This document shows, piece by piece, positions 1 to 8,161 of a stretch of DNA of 64,000 nt. The notes under the pieces were generated by a model. The model was not told where the DNA came from and made no database searches. It saw only the letters and a list, made by a program, of their open reading frames with translations. The position numbers and the translations under genes were made by a program. Within the stretch, counting starts at the first letter, position 1. Every line of letters starts with the position of its first letter. Source of the stretch: Pontimonas salivibrio (GTDB lineage Bacteria; Actinomycetota; Actinomycetes; Actinomycetales; Microbacteriaceae); the NCBI RefSeq assembly GCF_002950575.1, contig NZ_CP026923.1, positions 186,001 through 250,000 of the forward strand, given 5' to 3'.

Positions 1-802
1 CCACATGGGTCCCGGTCGCTGTCGAACCGGTGAAGGCCACATAGTCAGATTCGGTAATCAACGCTTCGCCGATCTCGGCAGGGTTTCCGGTGACGGCGAG
101 GAAAAGATCCCGCGGTAGTCCTGCTTCCACCAACAGCTCCATGCCCCACAGTGCACTGAGAGTGGTCTGGGTGTCGGGCTTAATCACCACGGCATTTCCT
201 GCCAACAGCGCGGCAATCGCGTCAGAAATGGGAATAGTGAGCGGGTAATTCCAAGGCGTAATCATCCCCACTAAGCCTTTGGGCACTGACTGCTCAACGG
301 TGTGAGTCAGGATCGGAAACCCCGCTTTTCGCCGGTGTGGTCCCAGGTGCCGCTTCGCATTCTTCGCGTAATACAACGCCGTCATCGCGACATCGGCGAC
401 TTCTTCCATTGCGTTGCGCCTAGCCTTACCCGTCTCCATGCCGATAATGTCCGCGATGTCCTCTGCGCGGTCCAGAATCAGCGTGTGTAGGCGCCGGGCG
501 GCCCGGGTGCGCTCATGCAGGGGACGTGTTGCCCAACCACGCTGAGCGGCACGCGCCCTCGCGGCAGCCTCCCGCACATCAGCGGGAGTCGATTGGGGCA
601 GAGACAACCACACGTCACCGGTGACTGGCGAGACGACATCAATGGTGTCGTCAGAGACGCTGCCATTGCCAGAGCACACCAAAGACGATTGAACAGCCTC
701 CAGCACTGCCGAACCGTCTGCGATCTTGAACGTAGTACTGGTTGTTGGTGCAGGAGACGATCCTGTCTCTTGGCTGCTGGTGGGGGTAACTGTCGATGAC
801 AT
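1..802 (-). CDS. NAD(P)-dependent aldehyde dehydrogenase, N-terminal part (succinate-semialdehyde dehydrogenase type)
   Basis: The minus strand reads open from an ATG at 802 to the window's left edge, giving about 267 residues of an aldehyde dehydrogenase. Visible family signatures are TPWNYPLTIP near residue 180, then VVIKPD (cofactor-binding lysine region), and FTGSTATGTHV at the edge (Rossmann glycine motif). The catalytic glutamate and cysteine would lie outside the window, so activity cannot be judged. The first 25 or so residues are rich in Ser and Thr and precede the conserved domain. The sequence resembles the succinate-semialdehyde dehydrogenase branch (GabD2-like, as in actinobacteria), but substrate specificity is an inference. 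It is transcribed away from the copper operon, with which it shares a 236-base divergent intergenic region. Confidence 0.85.
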   Translation of the reverse strand, partial: MSSTVTPTSSQETGSSPAPTTSTTFKIADGSAVLEAVQSSLVCSGNGSVSDDTIDVVSPVTGDVWLSLPQSTPADVREAAARARAAQRGWATRPLHERTRAARRLHTLILDRAEDIADIIGMETGKARRNAMEEVADVAMTALYYAKNAKRHLGPHRRKAGFPILTHTVEQSVPKGLVGMITPWNYPLTIPISDAIAALLAGNAVVIKPDTQTTLSALWGMELLVEAGLPRDLFLAVTGNPAEIGEALITESDYVAFTGSTATGTHV

Positions 803-908
803 GACCCCATGCTGGAGCCATTTGCTGAGAGGGCAATGAACAAGCCGTCACATACGCATTGATGAAATGCTCAGAGCACTCTTCATCTCCCCATTCGTGA
901 TTATTTCC

Positions 909-935
909 GTACCCGCATGCCACTGCGGGGAATAC
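909..935. promoter_or_regulatory. candidate CsoR-type copper operator
   Basis: An imperfect inverted repeat has left arm GTACCCGCA and right arm TGCGGGGAATAC, separated by about 6 bases. It lies about 105 bases upstream of the copper chaperone gene. Its GTA...CCC / GGGG...TAC layout and 27-base length resemble the operator described for Mycobacterium tuberculosis CsoR. Assignment to CsoR is an inference from this resemblance and from the copper genes downstream. No csoR gene is in the window. Confidence 0.4.
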
Positions 936-1038
936 TGTGGTTGAGGTAACTGTTAACAACTAAGAGTCCACGCGTGTACGTCTCAGTGCAGCTCACCGCA
1001 CAGGTATCACCACCCTTGAGGGATTTAAGGAGAACAGC

Positions 1039-1269
1039 ATGAGCACCCTTGTTGTCGAAGTATCAGGAATGACCTGTGACCACTGCGTGGGCAGTGTTTC
1101 CGGTGCATTAGGGGCGCTTGAGGGTGTCGAATCTGTAGACGTTGACTTGGATCCGAAAGGTCGCTCGACAGTCACCGTCAGCCACGGTGGGGGGGACCTC
1201 TTGGCAGACGTCGCCCAGGCTGTCGCCGCCGAGGGCTACACCCTTGAGGCGGTCACGGAGAACTCGTGA
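1039..1269 (+). CDS. copZ: copper chaperone, heavy-metal-associated (HMA) domain protein, CopZ type
   Basis: This 76-residue protein is a single HMA ferredoxin-like domain with the Cu(I)-binding motif GMTCDHC at residues 10-16. Its length matches free-standing CopZ/Atx1-type chaperones, which pass cytosolic Cu(I) to the amino-terminal domain of CopA. The ATG has a good ribosome binding site (AAGGAG about 6 bases upstream). The stop overlaps the GTG start of the P-type ATPase gene by four bases, so the two are translationally coupled. The metal is taken as copper from the partner gene, because the HMA motif alone does not separate Cu from Zn or Cd. Confidence 0.9.
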   Translation: MSTLVVEVSGMTCDHCVGSVSGALGALEGVESVDVDLDPKGRSTVTVSHGGGDLLADVAQAVAAEGYTLEAVTENS

Positions 1270-3515
1270 GTCTCACTACCCCAGACTCCAGCCATTCCAT
1301 CCAGCTCGACATTGAGGGCATGACCTGCGCGTCGTGCGCGCAACGGGTAGAAAAAGGTCTCAACACCGTCCCCGGTGTGACCGCAACGGTGAACTACGCC
1401 ACCGAGAAAGCCACCATTTGGGCTGCTGAACCTGATGTGTCGGCCCTGGTTGAACAGGTCGAAAAATCCGGCTACAAGGCCCGAGCTCACAGTGCGGACA
1501 GTCCGCCAAAGCCCGACAGGGTCGCCGCACTTCGCCGGCGGGTCTTGATCTCTTCGATATTTACCCTCCCGGTCGTGGTCTTGAGCATGGTGCCCCTCGT
1601 GCAATTTCCCGGCTGGCAATGGGTGGTGTTGGCGCTTGCCCTGCCGGTGGCGACCTGGGGGGCATGGCCTTTCCACCGCTCTGCGTGGGTGAACGCGAAA
1701 CACGGTCAGGCGACTATGGACACCTTGGTGTCCATTGGTGTCCTGGCGGCAACGCTGTGGTCTCTCTACGCGCTGATTTTGGGGGGTGCGGGAGAAATTG
1801 GCATGACGATGTCGATGCACCTTTTCGCCCCGCCAGACCAAATCGGAAACGAAATCTATTTGGAAGTGGCTGCTGCAGTCACCACGTTCATCTTGTTGGG
1901 CCGTTATTTGGAAACCAGGGCCAAAAGGGATGCCGGTAAAGCATTAGCGTCCCTGTTGGAAGCGGGAGTGGCAGAAGCCAGAGTCATCCGGGAGATACCC
2001 GGCCCTGAGGGCACCATCGACATTGAGACGGTTGTCCCGATCGATCAGCTGTTGGTGGGCTCTCGTTGCGTCGTCCGCCCCGGCGATCGGATTCCCACCG
2101 ACGGCATTGTGCTGGAGGGTTCGTCAGCTGTCGACCAGTCATTAGTGACCGGCGAATCTGTTCCCGTGGAGGTTCAGCCTGGAACGAGTGTCATCGGCGG
2201 AACCATCAACTCTCACGGCCGCTTGGTGGTTGAAGCCAGCCGGGTGGGGGCGGATACACACCTTGCACGGATGGCCACCATTGTGGAGCGGGCCCAAAAC
2301 GGTAAAGCTCGCGCCCAGCGCCTGGCCGATCAAATCTCCGGGGTGTTCGTCCCCATTGTCATCGTCTTATCCATCCTCACGCTCATTGGGTGGCTAATCT
2401 TTGGCCCTTCCGCCGAGTGGGCCTTTCGGGCCTCTGTAGCGACACTGATTATTGCCTGCCCGTGTGCCCTGGGGCTTGCCACACCCACAGCGTTACTTGC
2501 GGGAACAGGCCGCGGGGCGGAGCTGGGTATTTTGCTCTCGGGCCCCGAAGCCCTAGAGGCCAGTCGACACGTCGACACCGTGGTGTTGGATAAAACCGGA
2601 ACCCTCACCACAGGGTCAATGAGTGTCAGCCACAGCGTGGTTGACACTGAGCACGAGGACGAGTTTTGGTCCTATCTGGTGAGTCTCGAATCGACCTCCA
2701 GTCACCCCATTGCGCAAGCCTTAGTCGCCCACGCCGAGCACGTCAGGTCCTACCCGGTGGAGGGCGCCAGTGCTGATGCCGGCTTCGGTGTTCAGGGCAC
2801 CATCGAGGGAAGAAGCGTTCGGGTCGGCCGGTCAACGTGGTTATCCGAGGGGCAACTGAGCGTACCCCAGCATCTCACTGACGCGTTTAATGACCAGCGC
2901 CTCGACGCCTACACCGCGGTGTGGCTCGCCGTTGACGGTGAACTATGGGGAGGGGTTTACCTCTCCGATGAGCCCAAACCACAGGCTGCGGCCACCATCG
3001 CCGCCCTGCACGCCAGAAACCTGCAGGTGGTGTTACTCACCGGAGATAGCCAAGGACCGGCAGAACATGTCGCCGGACAATTAGGAATTGATCGCGTCAT
3101 CGCGGGGGTGAGCCCTGAGGGCAAAGTTGACGCGGTGAGTGCCCTGCAAGATGAAGGACACCGTGTGGCCATGGTGGGTGACGGCATTAACGACGCCCCC
3201 GCGCTCGCGACAGCCAACGTGGGTATTGCCTTGGGTAGTGGCACTGACCAGGCCATGTCGGCCGGTGACATCACCATTACTCGCGGTGACATCGAACAGG
3301 TGCCCACCGCCCTCGCACTGGCGAGTAAAACGTTAGGGACCATTCGGGGCAACCTGTTTTGGGCCTTCGCCTACAACGTGGTGGCCATTCCACTCGCTGT
3401 TGGTGGTGTGTTGAATCCTCTTATCGCGGGTGCCGCGATGGCGTTTTCGTCGGTGTTCGTGGTCACGAACTCTCTTCGTTTGCGGAGGTTTCGCGCCACC
3501 ACTGCCGGTGCATAG
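1266..3515 (+). CDS. copA: copper-exporting P1B-type ATPase
   Basis: This 749-residue copper pump is built in the usual order. An N-terminal HMA domain carries GMTCASC at 18-24. Transmembrane helices follow, then the actuator domain with TGES near 295. The membrane metal site is CPC (C398-P399-C400), the phosphorylation motif DKTGTLT has D442, and the hinge motif GDGINDAP starts near 638. CPC plus a single HMA domain is typical of Cu(I) exporters, which move cytosolic copper out using ATP. The GTG start at 1266 overlaps the copZ stop. The 3' end overlaps the convergent gene on the other strand by 53 bases. Expression is probably copper-induced through the palindrome at 909-935, but this is an inference. 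Confidence 0.95.
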   Translation: MSLTTPDSSHSIQLDIEGMTCASCAQRVEKGLNTVPGVTATVNYATEKATIWAAEPDVSALVEQVEKSGYKARAHSADSPPKPDRVAALRRRVLISSIFTLPVVVLSMVPLVQFPGWQWVVLALALPVATWGAWPFHRSAWVNAKHGQATMDTLVSIGVLAATLWSLYALILGGAGEIGMTMSMHLFAPPDQIGNEIYLEVAAAVTTFILLGRYLETRAKRDAGKALASLLEAGVAEARVIREIPGPEGTIDIETVVPIDQLLVGSRCVVRPGDRIPTDGIVLEGSSAVDQSLVTGESVPVEVQPGTSVIGGTINSHGRLVVEASRVGADTHLARMATIVERAQNGKARAQRLADQISGVFVPIVIVLSILTLIGWLIFGPSAEWAFRASVATLIIACPCALGLATPTALLAGTGRGAELGILLSGPEALEASRHVDTVVLDKTGTLTTGSMSVSHSVVDTEHEDEFWSYLVSLESTSSHPIAQALVAHAEHVRSYPVEGASADAGFGVQGTIEGRSVRVGRSTWLSEGQLSVPQHLTDAFNDQRLDAYTAVWLAVDGELWGGVYLSDEPKPQAAATIAALHARNLQVVLLTGDSQGPAEHVAGQLGIDRVIAGVSPEGKVDAVSALQDEGHRVAMVGDGINDAPALATANVGIALGSGTDQAMSAGDITITRGDIEQVPTALALASKTLGTIRGNLFWAFAYNVVAIPLAVGGVLNPLIAGAAMAFSSVFVVTNSLRLRRFRATTAGA

Positions 3516-4044
3516 CCGCTTCAAATTCGGGGCGCGATTGTTCGTCTGGACTGTTTTGCCGGTGGCGGTCGTAGGCGCGGTCGTAAAACTCTTGGCGCCT
3601 CTGATCGGACCACTTACGCACGCGGTCCATCGGGTCGTTTCCCACCCAGTGGGTGCTTTTGCGCAGGGTCCTCACAATTCCTGACACCCCCACAATGAGG
3701 GCGACAAGGGCAAGCCCGCCGGGGATGAAGGCGGTCGGAAACCCGAGGGCGAAAGGTGACACGGTGAGCGTGAACAGTCCGGTCGCTCCCAGGGCAAACC
3801 ACCAGCCCAGTTCCCGACTGGGCGGAGGTGCGTGGTAGCGGAAGAAGGTGTACCAAGAAGATCCGTTTTCCTCCCACCAGGGCCAGTTATGGGGGATTGC
3901 GGGTGCGTCTGGGTAGGGCTGCCAATCAGCTGGGGGAATAAAGCCTTGGTGCAGTGAGATCCACTTGGGAGCGGGGGTTCGCCACCCCTCGGGCACAATA
4001 AACCGCAGGGGCAGGTCGTCCAGGTTGTCCCAGTTGGGCTGCAT
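3463..4044 (-). CDS. uncharacterised two-helix membrane protein with Trp/Pro-rich N-terminus
   Basis: This 193-residue protein was not recognised as a named family. Residues 1-70 are rich in Trp, Pro and aromatic residues, for example PHNWPWWEEN. Two hydrophobic segments follow at about 80-97 and 104-124. A charged C-terminal tail rich in Arg, Gln, Asp and Glu ends it. The N-terminal aromatic stretch faintly recalls the short Trp-containing modules (DUF2510-like) before membrane helices in actinobacterial proteins, but I cannot confirm this. The gene is convergent with copA and overlaps its last 53 bases. Codon use looks like that of its neighbours. Confidence 0.7.
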   Translation of the reverse strand: MQPNWDNLDDLPLRFIVPEGWRTPAPKWISLHQGFIPPADWQPYPDAPAIPHNWPWWEENGSSWYTFFRYHAPPPSRELGWWFALGATGLFTLTVSPFALGFPTAFIPGGLALVALIVGVSGIVRTLRKSTHWVGNDPMDRVRKWSDQRRQEFYDRAYDRHRQNSPDEQSRPEFEAAMHRQWWRETSANEESS

Positions 4045-4082
4045 GGCCCGATGTTAGCCCTCGGGTCTGAGGTGAGGCGCGC

Positions 4083-4763
4083 TTAGCGGACTGTGTGTTC
4101 AAACTGTGCCGGTAAACCCAGCAGTTGACGCAGTTGTCGGGGCGTCGCAATTTTGTGGTGGGCTTTTTCCCATTCCTCGGGTGTTCCATATCCCCACTGC
4201 ACGATGGCGGTATCCAGACCGTGAGTTCGTGCCCCCTCAACGTCGTGAATACGGTCCCCGACCATCAGCATGGATTCGGTGGGGAGACCTTTTTCTCGAA
4301 GACCGGCCAGTGCATCCTCAATCACTTCGTGTTTGGCACCGCGGCTTTCATCGTCTGCCGCGGTGGCAATGACATCGAAAAACCGAACAAGGGTGAAGTG
4401 CTCCAGCATTAACACTGCGGGAGTCCACGGTTTTGACGTGGCGAGGGCTAAATGGTGACCCCGTTCCTTCAAGTCGCGAAGGAGTGCCCCTGTTCCGTCA
4501 AACAGTTTCGAATCGTAAGCGCCAACGTTCAGATACTGTTCGCGGTAAATCGAAATGGCTTCGTCGACCCCTTGTGGGTCAAGCCCTGCCAGGCGGGCAA
4601 AAGACTGGGGTAGCGGAGGTCCGACCCAGTGCAAAAGCTCCGACATGGGTGGGACGGGCAGCCCCATGGTGCGAAGAGTGTGAGCAATCGACTGGGTGAT
4701 ACCCGGTGCACTGTCGACAAGGGTGCCATCCAGGTCTAACAGGATTGTTTTGTAGTCGCTCAC
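4083..4763 (-). CDS. HAD-superfamily phosphatase, phosphoglycolate phosphatase-like
   Basis: This 226-residue HAD hydrolase opens with the nucleophile motif LLDLDGTLVDS (D10 and D12). A C1-type helical cap follows, then a motif-II region at ATSKP and the motif-III/IV segment MVGDRIHDVEGA, which carries the Mg2+-binding acids. Length and the GPPLPQSF cap segment match the Gph/PpaX group, which dephosphorylates 2-phosphoglycolate or hydrolyses pyrophosphate. The substrate cannot be fixed from sequence. It lies 35 bases upstream, in transcription order, of the membrane-protein gene and probably shares a transcript with the nucS region, all on the minus strand. Confidence 0.85.
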   Translation of the reverse strand: MSDYKTILLDLDGTLVDSAPGITQSIAHTLRTMGLPVPPMSELLHWVGPPLPQSFARLAGLDPQGVDEAISIYREQYLNVGAYDSKLFDGTGALLRDLKERGHHLALATSKPWTPAVLMLEHFTLVRFFDVIATAADDESRGAKHEVIEDALAGLREKGLPTESMLMVGDRIHDVEGARTHGLDTAIVQWGYGTPEEWEKAHHKIATPRQLRQLLGLPAQFEHTVR

Positions 4764-4798
4764 CCCAGGAGCGTACCCACTGGATGCGGGAGTGCCCG

Positions 4799-5494
4799 TT
4801 AGAACAGGCGGTTTTCTGGGATGTCGCTGTGTTGAAGGGCTTGATAGTCCAACACCACACAGTCAATATTGCGGTCTTTGGCGAGGGTTCTCGCTTGCGG
4901 GCTGATTTCTTGTGCGGCAAACACGGCCCTGACGGGTCGCAGATGGGGGTCTCTTTGGAGGAGCTCTCGATACCTGGTCAGCTGCTCCACACCGTCAATG
5001 TCGCCACGCCGTTTGATTTCGATGGCGACCGTTCCGCCTTCGGGAGCTCGCGCGAGCACATCGACGGGTCCGATGGCGGTGGGGAATTCTCGCCGTACCA
5101 GTTCCAGCCCTTCGCCGATCACCTCAAGTTGATCGGCGACGAGGCGTTGCAGGTCGGCTTCGACACCCTGTTTGACCAGACCCGGATCATCACCCAAATC
5201 GTGTTCCACTTCGGTGTGGATGGAGTGAATGCTGAGAATCAGCATGTCCGCGGTTTTTTGGTGAGTGACCCGCCACACTTCGCTCACCCCGTCAGCAACC
5301 TGATCAGCATCAGGTGTGATCACGCTGACATCACACGGTGGAGCCATCCAATTCAACGGCTTATAGCTTCCCCCGTCAGAGTGGATCAACACACTGCCGT
5401 CTTTCTTGGCAATGATGAGCCTTGTGGCCAGTGGAAGGTGGGCGTTTAGTCGACCGGCGTAGTTCACGCTACAGGTGGCGACAAGCACTCTCAC
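4799..5494 (-). CDS. nucS: mismatch-specific endonuclease NucS (EndoMS)
   Basis: This 231-residue protein matches actinobacterial NucS in length and layout. The N-terminal DNA-binding domain includes the GSVLIHSDGG and KPLNW segments. The C-terminal RecB-like nuclease core carries GPVDVLA (D145) and EIKRR (E159, K161), which together form the D-ExK catalytic set. The protein ends in ENRLF, like the C-terminal sliding-clamp-binding tail of the family. NucS is known to make double-strand cuts at G-T, G-G and T-T mismatches and underlies MutS/MutL-independent mismatch repair in many actinobacteria. The start is a GTG at 5494. It sits between the MFS carrier and the HAD phosphatase genes, and the location gives no functional hint. 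Confidence 0.95.
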   Translation of the reverse strand: MRVLVATCSVNYAGRLNAHLPLATRLIIAKKDGSVLIHSDGGSYKPLNWMAPPCDVSVITPDADQVADGVSEVWRVTHQKTADMLILSIHSIHTEVEHDLGDDPGLVKQGVEADLQRLVADQLEVIGEGLELVRREFPTAIGPVDVLARAPEGGTVAIEIKRRGDIDGVEQLTRYRELLQRDPHLRPVRAVFAAQEISPQARTLAKDRNIDCVVLDYQALQHSDIPENRLF

Positions 5495-5504
5495 CCACCC
5501 GAGT

Positions 5505-6704
5505 TTAGGCCTTTGGCTTCCTCGTTGCCGGTGTCGCTAGTAGGCCCAACGCAATCACGGCCGCAACCACCCACAGCGCGGTGAGAATACCGGTGAACTC
5601 GGCGAGGCCACCGATGAGTGGCGGGCCAACCAAGAACGCGCCGTAAGCAATGGTGGCAACGGCACTCACGCGGGCTGCCCCACGCTCTGGGTCATCAGCG
5701 GCAGCGGACATTGCGACGGGGAAACCCAACGCACTTCCCAAACCCCAGGCAATCACGGCGAAGACACCGACCACGGGGTTGTCGACCACGATGATGGTCG
5801 CTAAACCGATGAGTGCCGCGAGGGCGCTGCCCACCAAAATGGGCACTCGACCAAACCGGTCAATGAGGGGAACCCCCAAGAACCGACCCAGGGTCATTGA
5901 CCCGGTGAAGAGGACAAACCACAGCGCACCTTCGGCGTTCGTGTAACCGCGGTCATCGACCATCGCTAAGGCCAACCAGTCGTTAGCCGAGCCTTCAGCG
6001 AAAGCCATACTGAGGGCAACAATTCCGATCAGTACGGTGCGACCCTCCGCCCACACCGAAAGCCTGCTCTTCACGCCCGATGCTCCAGGGGCAGTGGAGG
6101 TAGCGTTTGAGCCGCCTTGCGTGCCACCCATTAAGTGCACGCTGTAGACCACGGGTCCAATGAGGACAAGGGCAATCACCACAAAGTGAAACTCGACCCC
6201 AATCCCCAGCGAGCTCGCCACGGCGGCAAGACCACCACCGAGTGCGGTCCCCAAAGAAAACAGGGCGTGGAACCACGGCATGATGGTGCGCTCCAAGTCC
6301 CGTTCCACCTCGGCGCCCTCAACATTCATCGCCACGTCGGTGATACTCGTTCCGACGCCGAAGACAAACATGGCCGCCATCGCGATGAGCAACGACGGCC
6401 AGAGGGCGCTCAATGCCCCCACCCCGCCGACAGCAATCAGAGCAAGTGTCGCAAACAACGCGATTGTTCGCGTGCTTCCCAGGGCGGCGATGATGTGTGA
6501 CGACAGAGCTAAGCCGCTTAGTGCACCGACAGCGCCTCCCAGCAAAAACAATCCCACCTCAGCGGTGGTGACTTGGAGGTTGTCGCGCAGTCCAGGGAGC
6601 CTGGCCATCCAGGTGGCAAAAGCCAGACCATTGATGGCGAAAATCCAGTAGACGCCGAGGCGTCGCCGTCGAAGGGACATGCTGAGTGGGTTAGGAGTGC
6701 GCAC
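5505..6704 (-). CDS. MFS transporter
   Basis: This protein of up to 399 residues has about twelve hydrophobic segments and an MFS layout. The first helix includes the segment ATWMARLPGLRD, followed by a second hydrophobic segment. A hydrophilic central loop near residues 200-220 is rich in Gly, Ser and Thr. The first-helix pattern is typical of carriers related to sugar or unknown-substrate permeases of the YbjJ/FucP-like group, but the substrate is not predictable. The GTG start at 6704 overlaps the end of the MATE gene by 14 bases. An ATG at 6680 is an alternative start without overlap, and neither has a strong ribosome binding site. It is probably co-transcribed with the MATE gene. Confidence 0.85.
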   Translation of the reverse strand: MRTPNPLSMSLRRRRLGVYWIFAINGLAFATWMARLPGLRDNLQVTTAEVGLFLLGGAVGALSGLALSSHIIAALGSTRTIALFATLALIAVGGVGALSALWPSLLIAMAAMFVFGVGTSITDVAMNVEGAEVERDLERTIMPWFHALFSLGTALGGGLAAVASSLGIGVEFHFVVIALVLIGPVVYSVHLMGGTQGGSNATSTAPGASGVKSRLSVWAEGRTVLIGIVALSMAFAEGSANDWLALAMVDDRGYTNAEGALWFVLFTGSMTLGRFLGVPLIDRFGRVPILVGSALAALIGLATIIVVDNPVVGVFAVIAWGLGSALGFPVAMSAAADDPERGAARVSAVATIAYGAFLVGPPLIGGLAEFTGILTALWVVAAVIALGLLATPATRKPKA

Positions 6705-8025
6705 CGATCACCATCCAACGATCGCCTCGTACGCGAAGCCCCAGGGTGAGCGCCCGCGCGCCCAAGTAACCAAGACCCACACTCGCCTGCAAAAGCGCCA
6801 AACCCACCCAGGTGGGGCCGACAGTTTCGGACACGTAGAGGGTCATGAAAAACAATGGAATAACCACGAGGACGTTCAATACTCCCGTCAGGGCAAGGTA
6901 GCGTCCATCTCCCGCGCCCATCAACACCCCGTCGAGTACGAAGACGTACCCACCCAAAGGCATCGCGAGTGCGAGAGTAAGCAGAGTGGGAATTAGCAGC
7001 GCCCGCACGGCGGTGTCCGACGTGACAATGAGTGGGAGCACGGGAGCGCTCGTGGCCAACACCACACCCAAACCGGCTCCACCCCACAGTCCCCACCACA
7101 CTGTTCTAGAGACCACTTGTCTGGTCGAGACGGGGTCTCCTGCTCCCAATTGGTGGCCGACGAGAGCCTGCGAGGCGATCGCGAGAGAGTCGAGGGCTAA
7201 CGCAATCAACGTGAACACCGTGAAGGCCACATGCCAGGCGGCCAACTGGTCTGTGCCCAGTTGGGTGGCGACGAGAGTGGCGCCAACGAATGCCACCCGG
7301 AGGCTGATGGTGCGGATAAAAAGCCAGCCGCCTAACTGGGCGGCACGAGCAATTCCGGCGCTGCCTGGTCGAAGCCCCGCCCCCACGCTTCGAGCCCGTG
7401 AGATGACGACCCCTGACAGCCACAGCGCCATCATCCACTGCGCAAGCACTGTCCCCCAGGCGGAGCCGACCAACCCCAAATCCAAGCCGTAAATGAGTAC
7501 TGCGTTAAGCAGGGCATTGAGGCTGAAACCGACCAGCGCGACAACCAGTGGGGTGCGGGTGTCTTGGAGCCCACGGAGCACACCGGTTGCCGCCAGCACG
7601 ATCAACATGCCGGGCAGACCCCACCACGAAATCGTGAGGTAGTCGGTCGCGCCTTCGCTGACTGTGACTTCAGCACCAAACCACGACACGAGGGTGGATC
7701 CAAGAAAGATGCCGAGTGTGCCCACGGTGACGCCGAGAAAAATCGCAAGCCACACTCCGTCGACCCCGGCAGCGAGTGCCCCGCGCTCGTCACCAGCCCC
7801 CAACCGTCTCGCGACGAAAGGTGTGGTGGCGTAGGCGAGAAAAATGAGCAAACCGACCAGGGTTTGCAAAATGATTCCTGCAAGCCCCAACGATGCGAGC
7901 GCTTCGCCACCGAGGTGTCCGACCATCGCGGTGTCGGTGAGGAGAAAAAGTGGCTCGGCAATGAGTGCCCCGAGGGCAGGCCACGCCAGGGTAAAAATTC
8001 GCCGGTCGAGCGGAGTTGTGCGCAC
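6691..8025 (-). CDS. MATE-family efflux transporter, DinF-like
   Basis: This 444-residue protein has twelve predicted membrane helices in two related halves, as in MATE carriers. The N-terminus (IFTLAWPALGALIAEPLF, then TDTAMVGHLG) is the classical MATE helix-1/2 signature. The sequence resembles the DinF branch more than NorM. MATE proteins export cationic drugs or metabolites in exchange for Na+ or H+; the coupling ion and substrate are unknown here. It is the first gene of a minus-strand pair with the downstream MFS gene and is divergent from the M13 peptidase gene, with 136 bases between them. Confidence 0.9.
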   Translation of the reverse strand: MRTTPLDRRIFTLAWPALGALIAEPLFLLTDTAMVGHLGGEALASLGLAGIILQTLVGLLIFLAYATTPFVARRLGAGDERGALAAGVDGVWLAIFLGVTVGTLGIFLGSTLVSWFGAEVTVSEGATDYLTISWWGLPGMLIVLAATGVLRGLQDTRTPLVVALVGFSLNALLNAVLIYGLDLGLVGSAWGTVLAQWMMALWLSGVVISRARSVGAGLRPGSAGIARAAQLGGWLFIRTISLRVAFVGATLVATQLGTDQLAAWHVAFTVFTLIALALDSLAIASQALVGHQLGAGDPVSTRQVVSRTVWWGLWGGAGLGVVLATSAPVLPLIVTSDTAVRALLIPTLLTLALAMPLGGYVFVLDGVLMGAGDGRYLALTGVLNVLVVIPLFFMTLYVSETVGPTWVGLALLQASVGLGYLGARALTLGLRVRGDRWMVIGAHS

Positions 8026-8161
8026 CGACCTACGCTACCCGGACTCTCTATTCACAGTGAGAACGTGGCCGCCCAAATCATCTTTCGAAGAATTCACTGG
8101 TCGTGTGATGGGGGGCTTCTAGTCCAGGGCCTGTCAAGGCTTCCGACGTAGGCTGTGGGGG

